Origin: Bacteroidales bacterium UBA3843
GTDB taxonomy: Bacteria; Bacteroidota; Bacteroidia; Bacteroidales; Paludibacteraceae
Assembly: GCA_002392745.1 (NCBI GenBank)
Contig: DGHR01000018.1
Location: 2,744-66,743, forward strand
Length of the DNA: 64,000 bases
Reading direction: 5' to 3'
Shown: positions 1 through 9,163 of the stretch, in pieces
How positions within the stretch are numbered: the first letter of the stretch is position 1
How the letters are laid out: the number at the start of each line of letters is the position of its first letter
Notes under the pieces: generated by a model
Seen by the model: only the letters and a program-made list of their open reading frames with translations
Told to the model about the DNA's origin: nothing
Databases searched by the model: none
Translations under genes and position numbers: made by a program

Positions 1-222
1 TCCTTCCAGGAGACCACCAAGGTTCTCAACGAGGCAGCTATCCGCGGCAAAGTGGACTATCTGGAGGGTATGAAGGAGAACGTTATCTGCGGTAACCTCA
101 TCCCTGCCGGTACCGGTCTGCGCGAGTTCAGCAAGATTGCTGTCCACAACCAGGAGGAGTATGCCGCTATCCAGGCTGCCCGTGAGGCGGCTGAGGCTGC
201 CCTCAACGGCGAAGATATGTAA
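1..222 (+). CDS. rpoC: RNA polymerase beta' subunit, C-terminal end (partial)
   Basis: The window opens inside this gene; frame 1 runs 73 codons to a TAA at 220-222. The visible residues include SFQETTKVLNEAAIRGK and NLIPAGTGLREF, which belong to the conserved C-terminal region of bacterial beta' where the chain folds back near the omega subunit. The gene is core transcription machinery. A short Ala/Glu-rich tail follows the conserved part. The hairpin just downstream should end the transcript of the upstream rpoB-rpoC operon. Confidence 0.95.
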   Translation, partial: SFQETTKVLNEAAIRGKVDYLEGMKENVICGNLIPAGTGLREFSKIAVHNQEEYAAIQAAREAAEAALNGEDM

Positions 223-245
223 TTAGCCCTTCGGGCTGTATATGG

Positions 246-280
246 AAAAGCGACCCTCGCGGGCCGCTTTTCTGTTTTTT
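246..280 (+). terminator. Rho-independent terminator after rpoC
   Basis: AAAAGCG (246-252) pairs with CGCTTTT (265-271), followed by a T-rich run. It lies 24 bp after the rpoC stop. Confidence 0.8.
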
Positions 281-374
281 TTCAGACTGAATTGCGGACA
301 CTATAAAAAAACGCTCCACTTCATCGGACTTCTGTCGTGCTTTTGTAATACTTTTATCGTACTTTTTTTGTGTT

Positions 375-402
375 ACACCATACACTATACATCATACACC
401 AT
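375..402. repeat. Four-unit heptamer array (ACACCAT type)
   Basis: The units are ACACCAT, ACACTAT, ACATCAT and ACACCAT, exactly 28 bp with no gap. The array is intergenic and belongs to the four-unit class seen throughout the window. Confidence 0.75.
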
Positions 403-601
403 ACTTTTACTCCTGTTTTACCACGAATTGCCTCCGAATAGCCTCCGATAACTCTCTCAAACCGACATTCCTAGAAAGACTCTGCCGTTTCTCCGTATCT
501 GATTTTGGCTCTTTCATACCGGCAAACAAAAGAAATTATAGCTGTTTTTATTAAAAAAACACCTCTTTTTTGTGAAAAAAAGTAATTTTATAGGGGGTAT
601 T

Positions 602-633
602 TTTGTGCACGTGAAATATTTTTCGTATCTTTG
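602..633 (+). promoter_or_regulatory. Bacteroidetes-type promoter for the surface protein
   Basis: TTTG at 602-605, a 20-nt spacer, then TATCTTTG at 626-633. This matches the Bacteroidetes -33/-7 consensus. The start codon lies 62 bp downstream. Confidence 0.8.
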
Positions 634-694
634 CGCCGTGATAAAATAGTCATATAAATCAAAATCATATTATTCACTTAAAAAATCTAAAACC

Positions 695-3600
695 ATGAAA
701 AAAGGTTTACCGAAAATTTTAACTTTATTTTTCCTCCTCGCATTAGGCATAACTAATGTGTGGGCAGCATACACGTATAATGCTGCGACATCCGTCCCTG
801 AATGGACTGTGAATTTCAATGACTGGGCTGCGGCTGATGATGCTGCGACTACTGCCGCAGATGCAGTTCACAATCCGCGTTTATATTGGAATGGTAGTGC
901 ATGGAAGAATAATTCCACTAATGCAGCTATTGATATCGCATATGACGGCGGCGGGTTTTATATTATTTCTAACCCAGGCACAGCACGCCAGTTGCCGACA
1001 GATGTGGATGAGTTGGCGGCACTATGTTATGCGGTATCTAAAGCATTAAATTATCCGAAATATGCTAATTCTAGTTCTACTGCAACAGACCCATCCACTT
1101 TAAATGGATTGTCTGCAAATACAACTCCTACTGCTGGTTCTAACGTGGCGGTTGAAATTCACGCCCCAAGAGATGGGTACGTAAGAATACTTTTTGGAAC
1201 AGATTCAAACGGAGAACCTTCTTCAGGAAAAACTGTCACTTTGAGTGGCGCAACGACAGGAACAGCAAATGTAACTTATTATGCGAGTACGGAAACTTAT
1301 GGCATTAAAACAAAGTTGACAGCAACAACTTTTTCTACTACGACTATTACCGCGAGTAGTAAAAAATTAAAAAGTGTTGAATTCGCTGTTAATGCTGGAA
1401 CAACTACAGTATCATTCAATCCTTCCAATTTAAGTAATTCTCCCACAAGCGCACGTAAGTTGCTTCTCTATGCAATGGAAGTGTACTTGGAGTCTGCTGC
1501 TCCTGCAACAACCTATACTGTTACTTACAAAGCAGGTCTGGGAACAGGTTCCGATGTGGTTGACAATGCAGCAACGACCGTAGCCGATTGTCCGGCAGGC
1601 TTTACTGCTCCTACAGGACAAGTGTTTGCCGGTTGGAAAGATGCTTCGGATAACGATGTCGCTGTCGGCGCAACCGTTTCTGCAGACATGACACTGACCG
1701 CTCAATGGGCAACGGCTTATACCGTCACCTATAATGCAGGTGAGGGTACAGGTACTGTTCCTACGGAGACTGCCAAGACTACCGGTGCTACCTTTGAGGT
1801 GGCAGGACAAGGTGCAATGACACATGCTACCAAAGTGTTCAATGGTTGGAAAGACCAAAACGGTACTGCTTATGCTGCTGGCGCAACATATACGGTAGGT
1901 ACCGAGAATGTGGTTCTCACTGCTCAATGGAAAGCCGCACCAAAGGTATTATTCTTGTGGCAAAATTCCGAAACAAGCGCTCCAAATGGTTCGGAAGCTG
2001 TAGTTATCACCACAACAACAGGAGGCACAACAACGGCGTGTTCCTCAGATTTTGCCAACAAAACATGGGCTGTCGAAGATGTTGCATATGATGCAACTGT
2101 ACCAGGAGACTTGAAAGCAACGGTTTCAAAAGGTTTGAAATCAGGAGGTAATGCATTATATTTGCAGTTGACCCTTTCTGGAACGGAGAAGTTCCAAACA
2201 GGTGACACGATTTGGCTTTGTGGGTATGGCTCTTGGATGGTGTCAACAACGACAGAACATACAGGAGATGTTGCGGCATCTATGGCTACCGGCGCTGGCT
2301 CTAAAACTTCCTGTAAGGCCGTCTATGCAGTTATCCCAGAAGGAATAAACACCAACACATTGTATGTGCGTCGAGTTGCCAATACCATCCACATCGCAGC
2401 CATCAAAGTAATCCGCCCGGTGAAGTACACCGTGAGCTTTGCTGCAGGTGACGGAGGAACCGGTACAATGGAGGCGAAGAAATATCCTGCCGGCGCAACG
2501 GTTACCTTGCCGGAATGTACCTTCACTGCTCCTTCCCTCAAAGAGTTCGACGCATGGACTTCTTCGGATGTAACTATCTCGTCTAACCAATTCACCATGC
2601 CGGCTAATGATGTAACCGTCACCGCTACATGGAAGAACGAGACCCCGAAATACACGGTAACTTATAGTAAAGGAGCTTATGGTACAGGAACAATAGTCGC
2701 TGATACCAAGGTAAAGGATATTGCCCTCACTCTCTCTTCCGAGCGTTTCACACGTGACGGATATCTGCAAACAGGATGGGCTGAAACCGACGGTGGCGCA
2801 CAGGCTTATGCTCTCGGCGCTTCCTATACCGCCAATGCACCTATCGAACTCTTCCCTGTATGGACGGCTGTAGATACATACACCGCTTCCTTCGCATGTG
2901 CCGATGCAGCACCTGCCGGCTGGACTTTCAGCAATGACGGTTATGACACGGACTCTAAAGCAACGGCAAATTATGTATGTAAGTTCACCGAAAATTCGCT
3001 TACTGCTCCTGACAATAATGGAATGAGTGCGGATGCTGTAGCGTTTGCGAAGAATGCAAATGCTATTGCCACTTATGATCTTGGCATTACAACAACTGTT
3101 GCAGCTCTGAATGTTGTCCTCACTGGCGGCTCTAGCAACGCATTTAATGAGGAAATTGAATTACTGGGTGCAGACGGTACAACCGTTAAGCAATCCTATA
3201 CTACGTCACTCTCTGCCGGCAACTGGAAAGATAATGCCATCAACAAGACAGATATTATAGAAGATATTCGTTACATCCGTGTTCACGGTGCGAGCAAATG
3301 GATAGTAATGAAATCCTTCTCTGTTTCTTATATTGAAACCCGTACAAAATACGATGTGGCTTTTGCAGCCGGAACTGGCGCGAGCGGTTCTATGGCTACA
3401 CTTCAATATATTGAGGGCGCAGAGGTCACACTTCCGGCAAGTACGTTTACGGCTCCGACAGATAAAGAGTTTGATGTATGGACATCTTCGGATGTTACAA
3501 TCACAGATGGTAAGTTTACTATGCCGGCTAAAAATGTCACGGTAACTGCTACTTGGAAAGATGCCGTAACACGCTTTACTGTTACCTTCGAGACAAATGG

Positions 3601-5002
3601 TGGTTCCTCCATTGATGCTCAAGAGGTGGAGATAAACGGTCATCCGGCAGCAGTAGACGATCCGACAAAAGATCATAATGTGTTTGTTGGCTGGTATAAT
3701 AACTCTGACCTTGCTGACGAACACGCAGTTGCTGATATTACAGCGTTGACTATTACCGAAGATATCACACTTTATGCTAAATGGGCATTGGATCTTCAGG
3801 TAACGAAGATTGTCTTCTCGAATGGCTTTGACGCGTTCATCAATGGAAGCACAGTAACTGCATATTACATGGATGGCGAAGCGGCTCCGACGATTGAGTC
3901 CTATGAGGCAAATGCAAATGTTAAAACCACGGGCGGTGTATTGATTGAAGGTAGTAAACTCGTTTTGGTTGGTACAGATGATAGCCGTAAGGAATATAAC
4001 TTTACATTGGATGCAGTTGCTCCGCTTACGGCATTGGAAGCAGAGCAGACCTTTGATGGCTCGGAGGCATATGTTAAGAGCGCGTACGGATGGAAAGGCG
4101 ATTCAAAAGGCTGGGCATTCCAAAAAGTGGTTACTCCGGACGACGGACGTAAAGTGAAAGGTTTAACTCGTGAGTATTTCTTCTTTGGTCCTGCCAAGAG
4201 TGCTTCATTTGGGTGGAAAGTTTCCAAGAAAAACAGTGGAGATGCATGCGTGGCAAAGATCTATGTGAATGGCACCGAAGTGATGGATGCCTTGACAGAG
4301 AACTTTGAAGTGACGCTTAACAAGAATACTACCAACATGGTGGCAATTGTTTCGCAACAACATAATGGCGACTGCGGTTTGGCTTCTGTCAAACTGAACG
4401 CAGACTATAGCCGCACGGAAATGCTTGGTGCTGGTGTACTTGGAACTATCTGTCTTGACCATAACGTACCGGTTGCAACGGCACAGGGTGCTTCCTTCTA
4501 TGAATTGGTAGGAAAGAATGATATTGGTAAGATTGTATTCGATGAGGTTGTCTCTGGTGACTTAGAGGCTGGCGTCCCGTATGTATTCCAAGCAGAAGGT
4601 AACCTTATCGCTCTCCTTTATGGTTCAACAGAAGTATCCTCGCCTGTCAACACTGGCGCATTGAAGGGAACCTTCACAGGCGAGACCTTCTCGGCTGAGG
4701 ATGCTGCAAGCAGAGATATCTATTTCTTCCGTGATCACGCGCTCTGGTCGGCTAAAGAAACCGGTCTGCAAGTGCTGGCTAACCGCGCATGGCTCGAGAT
4801 GGGTGATGTAAATCCGATTACTAATCCGAACCCGGCTCCGGGACGTCGCCGCATCACTTTGGGTGTCAACGGCACGAACGTAGCAACCGGTCTTGAGGAT
4901 CTCGAGGTAGGAGAAGCGCCGATGAAGGTGATGATGAATGGTCAGTTGTTCATCCTCCGTGGTGAGAAAATCTATGACGCAACAGGACGTCTGGTGAAAT
5001 AA
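695..5002 (+). CDS. Large secreted repeat protein with InlB/Listeria-Bacteroides repeats
   Basis: This 1435-aa protein starts with a clear signal peptide (MKKGLPKILTLFFLLALG, cleavage near VWA). From about residue 274 it carries successive beta-grasp repeats of the Listeria-Bacteroides (InlB B-repeat, FLG) type, each ending in ..LTAQW or ..VTATW; starts are near residues 274, 341, 576, 652, 884 and 958. Two of them (nt about 2424-2635 and 3345-3560) are close copies at DNA level, suggesting internal duplication. The last residues (NGQLFILRGEKIYDATGRL) resemble the short C-terminal sorting motif of Bacteroidetes secreted proteins and match the tails of the proteins at 22137 and 47179. It is probably cell-surface or secreted and adhesive or ligand-binding, but no ligand can be inferred. 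It has its own promoter. Confidence 0.85.
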   Translation: MKKGLPKILTLFFLLALGITNVWAAYTYNAATSVPEWTVNFNDWAAADDAATTAADAVHNPRLYWNGSAWKNNSTNAAIDIAYDGGGFYIISNPGTARQLPTDVDELAALCYAVSKALNYPKYANSSSTATDPSTLNGLSANTTPTAGSNVAVEIHAPRDGYVRILFGTDSNGEPSSGKTVTLSGATTGTANVTYYASTETYGIKTKLTATTFSTTTITASSKKLKSVEFAVNAGTTTVSFNPSNLSNSPTSARKLLLYAMEVYLESAAPATTYTVTYKAGLGTGSDVVDNAATTVADCPAGFTAPTGQVFAGWKDASDNDVAVGATVSADMTLTAQWATAYTVTYNAGEGTGTVPTETAKTTGATFEVAGQGAMTHATKVFNGWKDQNGTAYAAGATYTVGTENVVLTAQWKAAPKVLFLWQNSETSAPNGSEAVVITTTTGGTTTACSSDFANKTWAVEDVAYDATVPGDLKATVSKGLKSGGNALYLQLTLSGTEKFQTGDTIWLCGYGSWMVSTTTEHTGDVAASMATGAGSKTSCKAVYAVIPEGINTNTLYVRRVANTIHIAAIKVIRPVKYTVSFAAGDGGTGTMEAKKYPAGATVTLPECTFTAPSLKEFDAWTSSDVTISSNQFTMPANDVTVTATWKNETPKYTVTYSKGAYGTGTIVADTKVKDIALTLSSERFTRDGYLQTGWAETDGGAQAYALGASYTANAPIELFPVWTAVDTYTASFACADAAPAGWTFSNDGYDTDSKATANYVCKFTENSLTAPDNNGMSADAVAFAKNANAIATYDLGITTTVAALNVVLTGGSSNAFNEEIELLGADGTTVKQSYTTSLSAGNWKDNAINKTDIIEDIRYIRVHGASKWIVMKSFSVSYIETRTKYDVAFAAGTGASGSMATLQYIEGAEVTLPASTFTAPTDKEFDVWTSSDVTITDGKFTMPAKNVTVTATWKDAVTRFTVTFETNGGSSIDAQEVEINGHPAAVDDPTKDHNVFVGWYNNSDLADEHAVADITALTITEDITLYAKWALDLQVTKIVFSNGFDAFINGSTVTAYYMDGEAAPTIESYEANANVKTTGGVLIEGSKLVLVGTDDSRKEYNFTLDAVAPLTALEAEQTFDGSEAYVKSAYGWKGDSKGWAFQKVVTPDDGRKVKGLTREYFFFGPAKSASFGWKVSKKNSGDACVAKIYVNGTEVMDALTENFEVTLNKNTTNMVAIVSQQHNGDCGLASVKLNADYSRTEMLGAGVLGTICLDHNVPVATAQGASFYELVGKNDIGKIVFDEVVSGDLEAGVPYVFQAEGNLIALLYGSTEVSSPVNTGALKGTFTGETFSAEDAASRDIYFFRDHALWSAKETGLQVLANRAWLEMGDVNPITNPNPAPGRRRITLGVNGTNVATGLEDLEVGEAPMKVMMNGQLFILRGEKIYDATGRLVK

Positions 5003-5021
5003 ATGAACGTCTTCCCAGGCC

Positions 5022-5049
5022 CTTCCCTTCGGGGGAGGGCAGGGAAGGT
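5022..5049. repeat. GC-rich palindromic element (family E)
   Basis: CCCTTCCC and GGGGAGGG form a hairpin around TTCG. It resembles the elements at 23453, 24651, 30661, 30738 and 38617. It sits 20 bp after the surface-protein stop and could act as a weak terminator. Confidence 0.6.
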
Positions 5050-5091
5050 AAAGTTTAAAGATTAAAGTTTAAAGATAAGAGATTAGAGTAT
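5050..5091. repeat. Six-unit heptamer array (AAAGTTT type)
   Basis: The units are AAAGTTT, AAAGATT, AAAGTTT, AAAGATA, AGAGATT and AGAGTAT, ending one base before the ATG of the 43-aa peptide. The array therefore forms the entire leader of that small gene. Confidence 0.75.
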
Positions 5092-5092
5092 T

Positions 5093-5224
5093 ATGAAAAA
5101 GAACTATATTAAACCCATCAGCGAAGTAGCAAGCCTTCATGGCGAGAACCTGTTGCAATTCATTTCCGTTTCCGTAAATGGCTCGTATTCGGGCGGAGGC
5201 GGAGGTACGCCTATTGGAGGTTAA
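5093..5224 (+). CDS. Small 43-aa peptide with glycine-rich C terminus
   Basis: ATG at 5093 and TAA at 5222-5224 encode 43 residues. The N-terminal half reads MKKNYIKPISEV followed by a segment ending in ENLLQF. The C-terminal half is Ser/Gly-rich and ends GGGGGTPIGG. This layout (K-x-Y-I-x-P near the start, a Leu-Leu pair in the middle, a Gly-rich tail) is one I recognise from many very short Bacteroidales ORFs of unknown role. It has no signal peptide or membrane segment. It lies 90 bp after the large surface protein and has a strong terminator behind it, which supports it being real. A leader-peptide or RiPP-like precursor role is possible but no maturation gene is adjacent. Confidence 0.6.
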   Translation: MKKNYIKPISEVASLHGENLLQFISVSVNGSYSGGGGGTPIGG

Positions 5225-5267
5225 CGATGAACACGGACCCGTGATATTCACGAGGGTTACAAAAAGT

Positions 5268-5300
5268 AAAGCGACCTGCATTTCTGCGGGTCGCTTTGCT
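5268..5300 (+). terminator. Terminator after the 43-aa peptide
   Basis: AAAGCGACC (5268-5276) pairs perfectly with GGTCGCTTT (5289-5297) around a 12-nt interior that itself pairs partly. A short T-rich tail follows. Confidence 0.75.
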
Positions 5301-5323
5301 TTGTTGATGTGACTGAAGTTTTT

Positions 5324-5420
5324 TTACTCAGCCGGCTGCTCAACCGGGAATTCAGCTGCAGGCTGTTGAGCCGGAGCTTCGTCCACTACCACTGCCGATT
5401 CCTCTTCCGGAGCTGCCTGC
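5324..5420 (-). pseudogene. Possible remnant of a secG-like 3' end
   Basis: On the minus strand an open frame ends at TAA (5324-5326) and reads, near its end, EAPAQQPAAEFPVEQPAE. This is strikingly like the tail of the adjacent SecG (APAAQQPAAAEMPAE...). No start codon or SecG core precedes it; upstream the frame runs into an 11-bp repeat array. It lies just beyond the secG terminator. A decayed partial duplication of the secG 3' end is the simplest reading. Convergence of Pro/Ala/Glu-rich sequence cannot be excluded. Confidence 0.4.
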
Positions 5421-5467
5421 CGGCTGACCCGTTTCGACCCTGACAAAAGGTGTGTGACGGTATTGGC

Positions 5468-5511
5468 ACGTGAGACGTGACTGTCGGTTGACCGTCGGCT
5501 GACCGTCGGGA
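5468..5511. repeat. Array of 11-bp units (GACCGTCGG type)
   Basis: GACTGTCGGTT, GACCGTCGGCT and GACCGTCGGGA follow one another, preceded by a diverged unit. The region 5225-5583 otherwise holds a terminator, the secG-tail remnant and the secG terminator. Confidence 0.65.
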
Positions 5512-5520
5512 AAACAGTAA

Positions 5521-5570
5521 AAAAAACACAAAAAAAATGGAGCTCTGGCGAGACTCCATTCTTTTTTTTG
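5521..5570 (-). terminator. Terminator of secG (bidirectional)
   Basis: AATGGAG (5536-5542) pairs with CTCCATT (5554-5560). On the minus strand it is followed by a run of T (A run at 5521-5536 on the plus strand); a T run is also present on the other side. Confidence 0.75.
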
Positions 5571-5583
5571 CCGTTGGGGCTGC

Positions 5584-5916
5584 TTACTCTGCGCTTTCAG
5601 CGGGAGTTTCTGCCGGCATCTCGGCTGCTGCGGGTTGCTGGGCTGCCGGAGCCTCTACCTCGATGGCAGACTGCTGCTCATCGTTGGACTGCTGACCTTT
5701 GCTGAAACCGACAGCTGCAATGCTGCAGGCTATGATAAGCGCGATGAGTGTCCATGTAGCTTTCTCCAGAAAGTCCGCCGTCTTGGGAGCACCCATCACC
5801 TGGTTGCCGCTTGCAAAACCGGCTGCCAATCCACCGCCCTTGCTATTCTGTACCAACACCAGAAGCGTCAGCAGGATAGCGGCAATGACGATTAGAATAG
5901 TTAAGAAAATGTACAT
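5584..5916 (-). CDS. secG: Preprotein translocase subunit SecG
   Basis: The 110-aa product has the SecG layout: an N-terminal membrane helix (about residues 3-22), the conserved loop VLVQNSKGGGLAAGF followed by GAPKTADFLEKATW, and a second helix (about 53-70). SecG is the non-essential partner of SecYE in protein export across the inner membrane. After the second helix comes a 35-residue Gln/Ala/Pro/Glu-rich tail that is not part of the conserved domain. The gene lies downstream of lptE in the same direction. A similar tail sequence is found again just beyond its terminator. Confidence 0.93.
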   Translation of the reverse strand: MYIFLTILIVIAAILLTLLVLVQNSKGGGLAAGFASGNQVMGAPKTADFLEKATWTLIALIIACSIAAVGFSKGQQSNDEQQSAIEVEAPAAQQPAAAEMPAETPAESAE

Positions 5917-5946
5917 ATTATTATAAGTTTTAAATGTTATTTCAAC

Positions 5947-5974
5947 CTTTCACCTTTCAGCTTTCACCTTACCC
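5947..5974. repeat. Four-unit heptamer array (CTTTCAC type)
   Basis: CTTTCAC, CTTTCAG, CTTTCAC, CTTACCC, preceded by TTTCAAC. It lies between lptE and secG and merges into a GC-rich family E-like stretch (about 5970-6000). Confidence 0.7.
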
Positions 5975-6100
5975 TTTAGGGATGGGGCGGGGCAGGCTTC
6001 CTCTCACCTTTATAAAATCGGCTGCAAAGATACAATTATTTTTTGATATACGCAAATATTACACGTATTTTTCCGAAATAAACCCCTCGCACGTTGCGTG

Positions 6101-6613
6101 TTACCATTTGGCAACAGTGTCGTTGTAGATGTTCTCCGCTATCTCCTTGATCATAATCGCGCACAACTCATCCTGCACTTCGGTCAGCAGTCTGCTGGCG
6201 TCGAAAGTCTGGTAGGCGGTATAGGTCTTGTCGAACGATTCCTCAGGGTGGATATTGTTGGTGAAATGAACGGTGACGCGGATTGTCAGTTTGCTTTCGG
6301 ATGCGTAACTGTCGGTGGAGATAGCGCCCTGGCTGATGTCGTAACCCACGATAGCGCCTTCCAATTCCAGGTCTCCGCCCTTGCGCAGTATCTGCAGACG
6401 CGTCTGGCGCTGGTACAGGTCGCGGATTCCTTCGCTCAGGTTGTTGCTCAGCGTCGGGTTGACCATTGCCGCATTGTTCGGGAAATCGGCTATTGAGATA
6501 CTATGGGTTGTCTGATAGTCGATGTTCGCACCGTTGAACTTATAACTGATGCTGCAACTATTGAGCACGCTCATGCCCAGTACCACACTCATTATCCATA
6601 ATGCTTTTTTCAT
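6101..6613 (-). CDS. lptE: LptE-like LPS-assembly lipoprotein
   Basis: This 170-aa protein has a lipoprotein signal (..GMSVLNSC, lipid-modified Cys at 20) and then YKFNGANIDYQTTHSISIADFPNNA, the start of the LptE domain of Bacteroidetes. LptE plugs the LptD barrel in the outer membrane and takes part in LPS insertion. The order sigma-54 activator, lptE, secG on one strand is a familiar Bacteroidales arrangement. A possible -7 element (TATTTTTG) lies 35 bp upstream. The assignment rests on N-terminal motif, length and context. Confidence 0.8.
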   Translation of the reverse strand: MKKALWIMSVVLGMSVLNSCSISYKFNGANIDYQTTHSISIADFPNNAAMVNPTLSNNLSEGIRDLYQRQTRLQILRKGGDLELEGAIVGYDISQGAISTDSYASESKLTIRVTVHFTNNIHPEESFDKTYTAYQTFDASRLLTEVQDELCAIMIKEIAENIYNDTVAKW

Positions 6614-6923
6614 CGTTTCTATAGTGCCTTGCGCTGTATATATTTAACAAAAATACTAAAAATACCGCCTTGCAGAGATTATAAAGAAAATATTTTTAGG
6701 AACAAAAACATACAAAACCCCTCAGCCGCTTGTAAGCCCTACGTGCCTTGTGCCTTAGGGGGCTATGCCGCCCTGTGAGTAAACTCCCGTTTGTCATTCC
6801 TTCCTAATTCACACTCCTTGCGGAGTTACAACCGCCTTCGGACATGAACCTAAAAAACAAGGCATTTTTTTTAATCTTCTTTTTTCTTGCGGCTCTGCTG
6901 CTATACACTGCGCCGGAGGCGCA
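6614..6923. other. Intergenic region between the sigma-54 activator and lptE
   Basis: No gene is seen. A perfect 6-bp hairpin TGCGCC/GGCGCA (6909-6923) abuts the stop codon of the activator gene, and a possible promoter lies at 6648-6655. The rest shows no recognisable signal. Confidence 0.5.
6648..6655 (-). promoter_or_regulatory. Possible -7 element for lptE-secG
   Basis: On the minus strand TATTTTTG matches TAnnTTTG, about 35 bp before the lptE start. The -33 box is poor. Confidence 0.4.
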
Positions 6924-8150
<1,227 letters not shown>

Positions 8151-8157
8151 AATTGAA

Positions 8158-8174
8158 CATGACAAAATGTCATG
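8158..8174. promoter_or_regulatory. Perfect inverted repeat at the activator gene start site
   Basis: CATGACA and TGTCATG flank a 3-nt centre, directly after the TACTTTTG -7 element and 8 bp before the start codon. The position suits an operator or a 5'-end hairpin. Confidence 0.5.
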
Positions 8175-8182
8175 CAAAAGTA
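8175..8182 (-). promoter_or_regulatory. -7 element for the sigma-54 activator gene
   Basis: TACTTTTG on the minus strand (CAAAAGTA on plus), 25 bp before the start codon. A clear -33 box is not visible. Confidence 0.6.
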
Positions 8183-8272
8183 CTAAATTTTTTCGAGAGC
8201 GGAAAGAATAAAACCCAAAGAGTTTTATTTTTATGAAAAAAAATGCATTTTTGCAGATATTCTTCGCGCGCG

Positions 8273-8304
8273 CTTGCATATGTGAGAAAAAAGTATTACC
8301 TTTG
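8273..8304 (+). promoter_or_regulatory. Promoter of the polysaccharide export operon
   Basis: CTTG (8273-8276), 20-nt spacer, TACCTTTG (8297-8304). It lies 21 bp before the ATG at 8325, which favours that start over an in-frame TTG at 8316. Confidence 0.75.
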
Positions 8305-8324
8305 CACGCTATATTTTGAACATC

Positions 8325-9128
8325 ATGAATAAAACTATCCATTCTCTTTTGGTGCTGGCGCTGCTGGCGGTGTGCGCAACCGGCTGTGTGACCCAGAAGC
8401 AAATGACGTATCTGCGCGATGCTGACCCCGCCCGCGCCGAACAGTTGAACGCCACTTTCACCCCTCAGTCGGAGTTCGTTATCCGCCAGGGTGATGCCCT
8501 CACTATTTTTGTGTCCGCATTGGACCAGGAGGCGGTGGTGCCCTACAATCTGCCGACAGTGGTGTATGCCACGCCCGGCACGGAGAAACTGCAGACCACG
8601 CCGGAGTTGCAATATTACACGGTGGATACCAACGGCGATATAGAGATGCCGGTGCTCGGCAAGATTCACCTGGCGGGGCTGAAAGAAAGCGAGGCGGTGG
8701 ACACGCTGAAGGCGCGGCTGTCGCAACAGGTGCTCAACCCGATGGTGCAGCTGCATCTGGTCAACGCCAAGGTGGCGGTGATGGGTGAGGTGGCCCGTCC
8801 GGGTACTGTGCCTCTCAGCAACGGGCGTCTGACCATCCTGGAAGCATTGGCTGCAGCGGGCGACATGACTTCCTACGGCCGTCGCGACAATGTGCTTATT
8901 ACCCGCGAATGCAACGGCAAGATAGAGATGCAGCGCGTTGACCTGCACAGCGCCGACCTGGTGAACTCGCCCTATTACTACCTGCAGCAAAACGATGTCA
9001 TATACGTCTCGCCGAACAAAGTACGCGCTATCAGCAGTACGAACGTCAGCCTCTGGCTGAGCATGGTCAGCACTGTAGCCAGTGCCGCCACCGTGATTGT
9101 GACCGTGGTGAATGCGGCCAACAAATAA
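8325..9128 (+). CDS. Wza-type polysaccharide export lipoprotein
   Basis: The 267-aa product has a lipoprotein signal (ALLAVCATGC, Cys at about 19), a polysaccharide export (Poly_export) domain around FVIRQGDALTIFVSALD, a SLBB-like segment around VAVMGEVARPGTVPL, and a hydrophobic C-terminal helix. Proteins of this family form the outer-membrane channel for capsule or exopolysaccharide. The tyrosine kinase gene follows after 35 bp, the usual Wza-Wzc pair. No glycosyltransferases are nearby, so this pair may serve a cluster elsewhere. Confidence 0.88.
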   Translation: MNKTIHSLLVLALLAVCATGCVTQKQMTYLRDADPARAEQLNATFTPQSEFVIRQGDALTIFVSALDQEAVVPYNLPTVVYATPGTEKLQTTPELQYYTVDTNGDIEMPVLGKIHLAGLKESEAVDTLKARLSQQVLNPMVQLHLVNAKVAVMGEVARPGTVPLSNGRLTILEALAAAGDMTSYGRRDNVLITRECNGKIEMQRVDLHSADLVNSPYYYLQQNDVIYVSPNKVRAISSTNVSLWLSMVSTVASAATVIVTVVNAANK

Positions 9129-9163
9129 CGCAGGAGAGATGCATGTCCTAAAAACAAAACGGT

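Larger units (their letters stand above)
281..694. other. Intergenic region before the large surface protein
   Basis: No credible gene is visible. The stretch is AT-rich, carries a four-unit heptamer array (375-402) and ends with a promoter (602-633) for the gene at 695. Short open frames here look accidental. Confidence 0.6.

Noticed and set aside
5464..5480. Sigma-54 promoter TTGGCACG
   Set aside because: The -24 half is good but no TTGC follows at the right distance.
8151..8990. N-terminal extension of the sigma-54 activator to 688 aa
   Set aside because: The extension crosses the divergent promoters and the export lipoprotein gene on the other strand, and its sequence is low in family similarity.
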